Source of the DNA: Acetobacteraceae bacterium
Lineage (GTDB): Bacteria > Pseudomonadota > Alphaproteobacteria > Acetobacterales > Acetobacteraceae
Direction: 5' to 3'
NCBI GenBank assembly: GCA_019237355.1
Contig: JAFAHH010000897.1
Location: forward strand, 1 to 11,339
Length of the DNA stretch: 11,339 nt
In this document: one piece after another, positions 5,428 through 11,339 of the stretch
Layout of the letters: each line of letters starts with the position of its first letter
Position numbering within the stretch: position 1 is the stretch's first letter
Notes under the pieces: model-generated
Databases searched by the model: none
Told to the model about the DNA's origin: nothing
What the model saw: the letters and a program-made list of their open reading frames with translations, nothing else
Program-made: the position numbers and the translations under genes

Positions 5428-6761
5428 CGCCTCCCCCTCACCCGGGCTTTTCGGATCAGCCCTTCGTACTGGTGCGCCAGCAGATGAGACTGGATTTGCG
5501 TCACGGTGTCCATAGTGACCGAGACGATGATCAGCAGGCTCGTGCCGCCGAAATAAAATGGCACCCCGTAATAACTAATGAGAATCTCGGGCAGCAGACA
5601 GACCGCGACCAGGTACAGGGCGCCAATGGTGGTGAGCCGGGTCAGGATCGTATCGAAATACTCCGCCGTCGCCGCACCCGGCCGGATGCCGGGAATGAAC
5701 CCGCCGTATTTTTTCAGGTTGTCGGCCGTCTCCTGTGGGTTAAACACTACCGCGGTGTAGAAATAGGAAAAGAAGATAATCAGCGCCGCGTACAGCGCCA
5801 GATAAATTGGCTGCCCGTGGCCGAGCTGCGCCGCGACAAAGCCCAGCCAGCTCGGACCGTTCTGGGCAAAGCCAGCAACAGTGGCCGGAATCAACAGAAT
5901 GGAACTCGCGAAAATGGGAGGGATCACCCCCGAGGTGTTGATCTTCAGCGGCATGTGCGTGGAATCGCCGCCGAACATGCGCGTGCCGACTTGCCGCTTG
6001 GGGTATTGCACCACGATGCGGCGCTGGGCCCGCTCCATGAACACGATGAACCCGATCACCACCGCCGCAATCGCCGCGAAGACCAGAATGAAAAATGGGG
6101 AAAGCGCACCGGTTCGGCCCAATTCGAGAAGATTCGCCAATGCCCCGGGCAAATTCGCGACGATCCCGGACATGATGATCAGACTCGTGCCGTTGCCTAC
6201 TCCTCGTGCGGTGATTTGCTCGCCGACCCACATCAAGAACATCGTTCCGCCGACAAGCGTGATCACGCAGGAGACGCGGAAGAACCAGCCGGGATAGATC
6301 ACGGCCGCACCGAATGTGCCATGCATCCCCTCCAACCCGATGGCAATGCCATAAGATTGAAACATGGCGATGAACACGGTGAGATATCGCGTATACTGAT
6401 TGAGCTTCTTACGACCTGTCTCGCCCTCTTTCTTCAGCGCCTCCCAGGAAGGAATCGCGGCAGACATAAGCTGCACGATGATGCTGGCGCTGATATAGGG
6501 CATGATGTTCAGCGCAAACACAGTCATGCGCCGCAGCGCGCCGCCGCTGAACATATCGAACATCCCCAGGATCCCGCCGCTATGCTGGGTGAGCATCTCG
6601 CCCATCACCGAGGCATCGACGCCAGGTACCGGAATATACGTGCCCAGCCGGTATACGATCAGCGCACCAACGGTGAACCAAATCCGTTTCTTGAGTTCGG
6701 TGGCCTTGGCCAGGACGCCGAGGTTAAGATTAGCTGCAAGCTGTTCGGCCGCCGAGGCCAT
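5424..6761 (-). CDS. secY: Preprotein translocase subunit SecY
   Basis: A 445-residue protein with the ten-span SecY layout. It is the channel of the SecYEG translocon in the inner membrane, exporting unfolded proteins and inserting membrane proteins. Recognisable parts are LKKRIWFTVGALIVYRLGTY with PVPGVD after it (first span and plug side), GGALRRMTVFALNIMPYISASI, the WEALKKEGETGRKKLNQYTRYLT cytoplasmic loop, GEQITARGVGNGTSLII, the AQRRIVVQYPKRQ loop, LKINTSGVIPPIFASS, the FNPQETADNLKKYGGFIPGIRPG loop and a basic C-terminus ending ARVRGRR. All conserved regions look intact and of normal length, so the gene appears functional. The ATG at 6761 has AAGGG 8 bases upstream. It is normally preceded by rplO in the spc ribosomal operon, but no ribosomal gene lies in the 260 bases upstream; the gene before it is an unrelated oxidoreductase, so secY-adk probably has its own promoter in 6762-7000. 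Confidence 0.97.
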   Translation of the reverse strand: MASAAEQLAANLNLGVLAKATELKKRIWFTVGALIVYRLGTYIPVPGVDASVMGEMLTQHSGGILGMFDMFSGGALRRMTVFALNIMPYISASIIVQLMSAAIPSWEALKKEGETGRKKLNQYTRYLTVFIAMFQSYGIAIGLEGMHGTFGAAVIYPGWFFRVSCVITLVGGTMFLMWVGEQITARGVGNGTSLIIMSGIVANLPGALANLLELGRTGALSPFFILVFAAIAAVVIGFIVFMERAQRRIVVQYPKRQVGTRMFGGDSTHMPLKINTSGVIPPIFASSILLIPATVAGFAQNGPSWLGFVAAQLGHGQPIYLALYAALIIFFSYFYTAVVFNPQETADNLKKYGGFIPGIRPGAATAEYFDTILTRLTTIGALYLVAVCLLPEILISYYGVPFYFGGTSLLIIVSVTMDTVTQIQSHLLAHQYEGLIRKARVRGRR

Positions 6762-7023
6762 TAGATTATCCCTTGTGGAAGAGTGACGCCGCTATGCCCT
6801 CCGGCTAACGAGCGCCGACATCTCTGATTATTCTACGTCGAATCCCCCGAGTGGCGCGAGTGCCAAAAGCCCCGCGAAACGCGCTGGATCGGCTTCACAC
6901 GACATTCAGCATGGCTGTATCGTCATCTGCGGGTTGCTCCGGGCATCCAAGGCTTCGTCCGGCATGGGTCACGAATGGACGTGGGGCGGCCCTGATCCGG
7001 ATCACGGCCTCCTTGAACCTCCT
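6762..7023. promoter_or_regulatory. Upstream region of secY-adk
   Basis: No gene was found in these 262 bases, and in particular no C-terminal end of rplO. As secY-adk is detached from the ribosomal operon, its promoter should be here. An AT-rich TAGAATAATCA on the minus strand (6835-6825) is the best -10 candidate, but no well-spaced -35 box was found, so the promoter is not localised. Confidence 0.35.
6988..7009 (-). terminator. Near-perfect palindrome just after the oxidoreductase stop, possible terminator
   Basis: TGATCCGGATCA (6993-7004) is a perfect 12-bp palindrome. With one C-C mismatch, pairing extends to GGCC on both sides (6988-7009). It begins 14 bases after the stop codon of the minus-strand oxidoreductase gene, a typical terminator position. 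There is no U-tract after it, so intrinsic termination would be weak. A regulator-binding site upstream of secY is the alternative. Confidence 0.35.
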
Positions 7024-7899
7024 CTAAAGACCCGCATTCCGGGCACAAAGCCGCGCCAATCCAGCCCAATCTGAATCCCCTTCCCCCTGCGCGAGCCCAG
7101 CCAGGAAGTGATCCCGCACCACGCTGGCGACAGGCATAGGCACGGCCAGCGCGTCGGCGGCTGCCAGGGCCAGCCGGACATCTTTCAGGCCCAGCGCCAT
7201 TTTGAAGCCTGCCGGCTCGTATTTCTGGTCGGCTATGATGGAACCGTAGATTTTGTAAACCGGCGCCGAGAAGAGAGTCCCGGTCAGGATCTCCACATAA
7301 CGGTGCGGGTCAATGCCTCCTTTCCGCACCAATGCGAAAGCCTCGCCCAGGCTCTCCAGCACCGACGCAATCAGGAAATTTCCGCTCAGTTTCACCAGAT
7401 TGGCCGAGGATGGCTTTTCTCCGATGTAGAAGGTCTTCTGGCCCACCGCGTCGAAAAGCGGCTCGCATCGGCGGACTTCCTGTTCGGGCCCAGCCGCTAT
7501 GACCACCAGTTGCCCGGCCGCGGCGGCGTCGGGCCGCCCAAACACCGGGGCAGCAACATAGCCATGCCCGGCGTTCCGGTGCGTCTCCGCGAGCCGATCC
7601 GAGAAGGCAACGCTAATCGTGCTCATGGAGATGTGGATTCCGCCGCGACCGAGCGCGGAAAGCACCCCGCCCCCGCCGAAAACCACCGACTCGACCGCCG
7701 CATCATCGGCCAGCATCGTCACGACGGCCTCGGCAGCGCAGGCCGCCGCCGGGCTGTCGGCGACTTGCGCTCCATCCGGCGCGAGAGCCTCCGCTCTGCT
7801 TCGGGTACGGTTATAGACGAGGACCTGGTGACCGGCCTTCAGGAGGTTGCGCGCCATTCCGTGCCCCATATTGCCGAGACCGATGAAGCCTATTTTCAT
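7024..7899 (-). CDS. NAD(P)-dependent beta-hydroxyacid dehydrogenase family oxidoreductase
   Basis: A 291-residue member of the 3-hydroxyisobutyrate dehydrogenase / 6-phosphogluconate dehydrogenase-like superfamily. The Rossmann nucleotide-binding motif GLGNMG is at 7-12, followed by LVYNRTRSRAE, where the Arg residues after the second strand suggest NADP preference. The substrate-binding motif is the MST of HISMSTIS (92-94), then the AAPVFGRPDAAAAGQL segment typical of this subgroup, and the catalytic lysine K170 with N174 in VKLSGNFLIAS. The C-terminal all-helical domain is present and full length. Start ATG 7899 is chosen because MKIGFIGLGNMG begins exactly at the domain; the frame extends to 7953 but adds a non-conserved stretch. 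It probably reduces or oxidises a small 3-hydroxy acid or an aldehyde-acid; the substrate cannot be deduced. Neighbouring genes do not form an obvious pathway with it. Confidence 0.92.
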   Translation of the reverse strand: MKIGFIGLGNMGHGMARNLLKAGHQVLVYNRTRSRAEALAPDGAQVADSPAAACAAEAVVTMLADDAAVESVVFGGGGVLSALGRGGIHISMSTISVAFSDRLAETHRNAGHGYVAAPVFGRPDAAAAGQLVVIAAGPEQEVRRCEPLFDAVGQKTFYIGEKPSSANLVKLSGNFLIASVLESLGEAFALVRKGGIDPHRYVEILTGTLFSAPVYKIYGSIIADQKYEPAGFKMALGLKDVRLALAAADALAVPMPVASVVRDHFLAGLAQGEGDSDWAGLARLCARNAGL

Positions 7900-7954
7900 G
7901 TGAGACCCCGTAAGTCTAAGCGCGAGCGCCGCAAAGCCGGGCCGCGCTCTCATA

Positions 7955-7966
7955 CATTATGTAATG
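7955..7966. promoter_or_regulatory. Short AT-rich inverted repeat upstream of the oxidoreductase gene
   Basis: CATTA-TG-TAATG forms a 5-bp inverted repeat in otherwise GC-rich sequence, about 56 bases upstream of the ATG at 7899. It may be an operator or contain the -10 box (CATAAT on the minus strand). The evidence is positional only. The rest of 7900-8055 shows nothing recognisable. Confidence 0.25.
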
Positions 7967-8055
7967 GGAAACACCGTTTGGGTCACGCCTGCGCCAACAG
8001 ACGCCCGCCACACGTTCCTATCGTAACGTCGTCGGCGCGCCCCGATGCGGGCCGC

Positions 8056-8823
8056 TCAGCCCTGTTCAGCTTGGCGAGCCGGTGGCGGGTCAGCCCCGGC
8101 GTCGCTGGCGTTGACAGACGTCGGGGTCGGCAGCACCAGCGTCTGGGACGGAGCGGGCCAAGGCCGGGCCCCGAATTCGTTTGCGCACTGGGAACCCGAA
8201 GCAGCCAGCGAAGCCGGTGGAATTGCCCGCGGAGGGTTATCCAGAGGCCCCGCGGCGCCGGCTGACGCATCGCCGAGGCCGACCCCGTCGGCAGCCGAGG
8301 CACGCACCCCGCGTCGGGGCCGCGCCCCGCCTCGGGGACGCACCCGCCGTGGGGGCGCCAAAACCCCCAGCCCAGACTGAATCCCCAGCATCCGGCATAG
8401 CGGGCGCAGCATACGGCCCGCCCGCGGTGACCCGGCCAGCAGTGCCTTCATCTCCGGATCAGTCAGCAGGTGCTCCACCTGCCCAGCAAAGGCCGCCGAC
8501 TCCGGCGCCAGCCGAAGCAGCCAGCCAAAGTCGCGCGGCGCCCGGAACGGTGGAGGCAAGCCCGCCAGGCCGGGCAGTTGCGGCAAAGTCTCAGCCGCGC
8601 CGCGACCGGATGGCGCCGCCGAAAGCCGGCCGGCGCGTAAATCCGCCAACAGCGCCTCAAACCGCACCGCCAGGCGGCGCAGCCGCGTCCAGGCCAAAAA
8701 GAGCAGCGGCACATTCGTCGGGTCCTTGGCCATGCGCGCCGCCAGCGCCTCCCACAGACCCCGGATGGTTAGGCCCAGGCGATCCGACAGGCTTGTTGCG
8801 GGTTGAGGAGTGGCCAAGCACAT
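8056..8823 (-). CDS. Hypothetical protein, Leu-rich helical core with Pro/Arg-rich tail
   Basis: 255 residues from the ATG at 8823; no function recognised. The N-terminal part is helical and rich in Leu, Ala and Arg (LSDRLGLTIRGLWEALAARM, about 12-31). A compact segment at about 96-148 (PRDFGWLLRLAPESAAF then HLLTDPEMKALLAG then RMLRPLCRMLGIQ) looks like a conserved module. I recall similar PEMxALL...LRPLCRML proteins present in several copies in Acetobacteraceae genomes, all uncharacterised; this is from memory and unverified. The tail from about 150 is low-complexity, rich in Pro, Arg, Ala and Gly. The start is uncertain: no ribosome site precedes ATG 8823, and a TTG at 8850 is also in frame. 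The start lies at a probable recombination junction with the truncated propeller gene, so the 5' end may itself be altered. A long plus-strand frame over the same bases is judged a GC-driven shadow. Confidence 0.6.
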   Translation of the reverse strand: MCLATPQPATSLSDRLGLTIRGLWEALAARMAKDPTNVPLLFLAWTRLRRLAVRFEALLADLRAGRLSAAPSGRGAAETLPQLPGLAGLPPPFRAPRDFGWLLRLAPESAAFAGQVEHLLTDPEMKALLAGSPRAGRMLRPLCRMLGIQSGLGVLAPPRRVRPRGGARPRRGVRASAADGVGLGDASAGAAGPLDNPPRAIPPASLAASGSQCANEFGARPWPAPSQTLVLPTPTSVNASDAGADPPPARQAEQG

Positions 8824-8856
8824 GAACAAAATAAGAACACAACTTCCCAAAGTTGA

Positions 8857-9654
8857 TCATCGCCGCCCCGGGTCGTGCAACAGACCACGGCAGGGGCGGG
8901 GGCCACAACGGTTCGCGTCTCACCCGATGGGTCGCTGGCATTGGTTTGCAACAGAACTGAAGGCACAATCTCGGTCTTTTCAGTAAAGAACAAGAGGCTC
9001 ACCGCGTCGGGCAAGCTCGATCTGGGCCAGCAATCCGGACCCAGCGGGCTTATCTTTTCCCATGATGGCAAGACGGCGCTGGTCAGCCGCAACTTCGACC
9101 ATCAGATTACGGCGCTCCACATCAACGGCACGCAAATCGAGATCGATAAGCGGCCGCTGACGGCCGGGGTCGCACCCTACACGATGGACATCACCGCTGA
9201 CGGCAAGTTGGCGGCTGTTTCCAACATGGGCCGCGGCAATGGTGACATCGACACGGTCAGCCTCATCGATATGACAGCCGATCCGATTAGGGTAGTCGAG
9301 ACGGTGAGCGTCGGTCTCTCGCCCGAAGGCTTGAAGCTCTCGCCGGATGGCAAATTCCTGGCTGTAGGAGCCCAGAACGGCACGACGAAGCCGCCCAGCT
9401 CTCCATTTTTCCACGACCATGGCCAGCTTGTTCTGTTCGCAGTGAGCGGCCATTCTCTCAAGAAAATTACTGAGGTGCCCATCGGGCGGTGGTCACAAGG
9501 CATTGCCTTCACGCGCGACGGGAAAACGATTCTTGTTGAGAACATGGTGGAGCGAAACATCTCGGTCTTTCGCTGGGATGGCCAGCACCTAACCGAAGCT
9601 GCCCCACTGCCGATGGGCGCGGGCCCAGCCGCCATCGGCACCGCGTGGCCATAG
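8857..9654 (+). pseudogene. Beta-propeller (lactonase/YVTN-type) protein lacking its N-terminal part
   Basis: The frame from 8857 to the stop at 9652-9654 encodes about 265 residues with five beta-propeller repeats, each with an S/T-x-D-G turn: VRVSPDGSLALVCN, IFSHDGKTALVSR, DITADGKLAAVSN, LKLSPDGKFLAVGA and AFTRDGKTILVEN. Seven-bladed members are about 350-400 residues and exported; here the signal peptide and roughly two blades are absent. Sequence that still reads as propeller (SPPRVVQQTTAGAGA) begins right after an in-frame TGA at 8854-8856, and GTG 8875, the first usable start, has no ribosome site. I therefore call it a 5'-truncated, probably non-functional gene. The remainder is intact, without frameshifts, so the break is recent or the fragment is expressed from an unseen start. 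It converges on the TRAP permease gene with 8 bases between the stop codons. Confidence 0.75.
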
Positions 9655-9662
9655 CGCGAGCC

Positions 9663-11339
9663 TCAATACCCCAGCGCATGCGGCAGCCATAACGCGATCG
9701 GTGGCACGAAGGCGATCACCAGCAGGCACAACATTAATAGCCCCAGATAACCCAGCATGGGCTTGATTGTCACCTCGATAGGCACGCCGCCAATGAGGCA
9801 CGCGCCGTAAAGCCCTAGCCCGAGCGGCGGCGCAAACAGACCGATACCCATCGCGATGACCAGAACGACTCCATAATGAAATGGACTGATCCCGAGCTGC
9901 CCAGCGACCGGCACCAGCAAGGGACCGAAAATTATCAGTGCCGCCGCACCTTCCAGCACCGATCCCATAACCACCAGGATCGCAATCGAGAGCAGCAAAA
10001 AGACCCAGCTTCCGCTTGCGCCCGACAGGCCCACCATGAACTCGGCTAACGCATGCGGGATCTGTTCGAGCGTCAATACGAAAGCAAGTGACTGCGCCGC
10101 GGCAACGATGAATAAAACGAGCCCCGCGCGCGTCGCGGACCGCACGAACACATCCGCCGCGGCACGTATCCGGAACTCGCGAAAAGCAATCCCACCCACC
10201 ACGAGCGCGTACAGGGCACCGAATGCCGAAATCTCCGTTGCCGTCGCAAAGCCTGATCTAAACCCGCCAAAAATGATTACAATCATTCCAAGCGTGACCG
10301 CGGCCCCGGCCAGGAGCTGCGGAAGCGGGGTACTCGGCTTCGCATCCTGCTCGGAAAGCGGAGCTCGGGAGCCAAACGTGATCGCCACGCCGATCAGCGC
10401 CAGCGCCATCAGCCCAGCCGGCAGCAACCCGGCCATGAACAGCCCACCAATCGACATATTCGCAACGAAGCCTAATATGATCAGATTGATGCAGGGCGGA
10501 ATGGTTTCGGCCATAACGGCAGAAGCAGCAAGCAGCGCCACCGCGCCGCCAGCATTTTGCCGCGCCCGCCGGGCCGCCGGAACCAGCACCGAGCCGACTG
10601 CGGCGACATCCGCCATCTTTGAGCCCGAAATACCGGAAAAAATCACCATGCTCAGAACCATGACCACGTTAAGTCCGCCGCGTAGTCGGCCAACCAGCCG
10701 CTCCAGGGCTTCGATGAGGCGCACGGACATGCCGTTCGCCTCCATCAGATAGCCAATCAAAATGAAAAACGGGATGGCGAGCAGCACAAAATTATCGATC
10801 CCGCGCGCCATTTGCTGGGCGAAAATCACACCCGGCACGCTCTGATCCACCCAAATGAACACGAGCGCCGAGAGCGCCAGAACGAAGCCGATCGGCATGC
10901 CTGCGACCAGACAGACCACGAACGCCGCCAGCATGAGGGTCTTGGGATCGGGCACTGAATCAGGATTGAGGTAATCCCAAACGTACCATCCGGCGGCCAC
11001 CCCGCCCACGGTGACAACGCCCGCCCCCGCATAGACCCAGCGGACGAGCATCAGCCGGTCGAGGGCAAATATGCTCATGCAAATTCCAGCAATGCCGATG
11101 GGATAGAAGCTATAATCAAGCGGCAAGCCAGACCCGGTTGTCTGGCCCGCTGTCTGCGCCGCAAGCTGCAGGGCATAGACCGCGATAAACGCCGAGGTCA
11201 CCATGACCAGAGCGCAGCCGGTAGCTTCGATGATGCGGCGGAGCCCCGGCTTCATCCTTTCGAGGAAAAATGCGATTCCGATATTTTCGCCGCGGGCAAG
11301 CGCTCCGGCTGCGCCGAAGAAGCTGAGCGCGACCATCAG
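9663..11339 (-). CDS. TRAP transporter permease, fused DctQ-DctM (5' end beyond window)
   Basis: 558 codons are visible and the frame is open at the right edge. The first 100 or so visible residues are the end of a DctQ-like small membrane subunit: FFGAAGALARGENIGIAFFLERMKPGLRR, then two membrane spans with a DYSFYPIGIAG segment. A linker and a full DctM domain follow: MPIGFVLALSALVFIWVD, FVLLAIPFFILIGYLMEANGMS, MVIFSGISGSKMADVAAVGSVLVPA, AETIPPCINLIILG, GSVLEGAAALIIFGPLLVPVA and GIGLFAPPLGLGLYGACLIGG. TRAP transporters import organic acids or similar solutes using a sodium or proton gradient and a periplasmic DctP binding protein. DctQM fusions are a known arrangement. No dctP is in the window; it may lie beyond the right edge. 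The substrate is unknown. The family call is secure, and the gene is intact in the visible part. Confidence 0.93.
   Translation of the reverse strand: MMVALSFFGAAGALARGENIGIAFFLERMKPGLRRIIEATGCALVMVTSAFIAVYALQLAAQTAGQTTGSGLPLDYSFYPIGIAGICMSIFALDRLMLVRWVYAGAGVVTVGGVAAGWYVWDYLNPDSVPDPKTLMLAAFVVCLVAGMPIGFVLALSALVFIWVDQSVPGVIFAQQMARGIDNFVLLAIPFFILIGYLMEANGMSVRLIEALERLVGRLRGGLNVVMVLSMVIFSGISGSKMADVAAVGSVLVPAARRARQNAGGAVALLAASAVMAETIPPCINLIILGFVANMSIGGLFMAGLLPAGLMALALIGVAITFGSRAPLSEQDAKPSTPLPQLLAGAAVTLGMIVIIFGGFRSGFATATEISAFGALYALVVGGIAFREFRIRAAADVFVRSATRAGLVLFIVAAAQSLAFVLTLEQIPHALAEFMVGLSGASGSWVFLLLSIAILVVMGSVLEGAAALIIFGPLLVPVAGQLGISPFHYGVVLVIAMGIGLFAPPLGLGLYGACLIGGVPIEVTIKPMLGYLGLLMLCLLVIAFVPPIALWLPHALGY

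Noticed and set aside
5472..6764. 430-codon plus-strand frame opposite secY.
   Set aside because: It is antisense to a fully conserved secY and its translation is rich in His, Arg and Asp without any domain; a shadow of codon bias.
7108..8265. 385-codon plus-strand frame opposite the oxidoreductase gene.
   Set aside because: It overlaps a clear dehydrogenase on the other strand and shows no domain or ribosome site.
8181..8825. Long plus-strand frame rich in Pro and Ala opposite the hypothetical gene.
   Set aside because: It is a low-complexity translation typical of GC-rich antisense frames, while the minus frame holds an ordered Leu-rich module with conserved-looking motifs.

Overview
The window looks like a chromosomal segment of a GC-rich alphaproteobacterium, most likely Rhodospirillales/Acetobacteraceae. 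That placement is inferred from protein character: a FixJ-type regulator, the SecY and Adk sequences, a DctQM-fused TRAP permease, and one hypothetical protein of a type I recall from Acetobacteraceae genomes. There is no rRNA or other marker to confirm it. Most genes lie on the minus strand. Two intact-looking or broken genes and one insertion-sequence scar lie on the plus strand.

Left third (1-4423). The N-terminal half of a selenium-binding protein 56 / methanethiol oxidase family enzyme runs off the left edge (1-702, minus). To its right are a small exported protein (1042-1293, minus) and a two-component pair, a FixJ-like response regulator (1600-2208) and a MASE1 membrane histidine kinase (2215-about 3858). 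A secreted cupin protein is divergent from the kinase (4010-4423, plus, TTG start). The main discovery is here. A 16-bp palindrome, TGGGTACTAGTACCCA, lies upstream of the small exported protein gene, and a 14/16 copy lies upstream of the cupin gene. Both are followed by TAGACG and then, at identical spacing, by a shared ACTCsCkAAwAATG segment that looks like a -10 region. This suggests that the kinase/regulator pair controls at least two exported proteins from matched promoters.

Middle (4424-7023). A decayed IS110-type transposase fragment sits beside an 11-bp perfect hairpin. Next to it are adk and secY, overlapping by ATGA. This pair normally sits inside the ribosomal-protein (spc/alpha) gene cluster, but here neither rplO nor rpsM flanks it.

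Right part (7024-11339). This contains a beta-hydroxyacid dehydrogenase family oxidoreductase (minus), a proline/arginine-rich hypothetical protein (minus), a beta-propeller protein that has lost its N-terminal portion (plus), and a fused DctQM TRAP-transporter permease that runs off the right edge (minus). The start of the beta-propeller remnant coincides with the start region of the hypothetical gene, which points to a recombination or insertion junction near 8850-8860.

No tRNA, rRNA, CRISPR array or intact mobile element was recognised.
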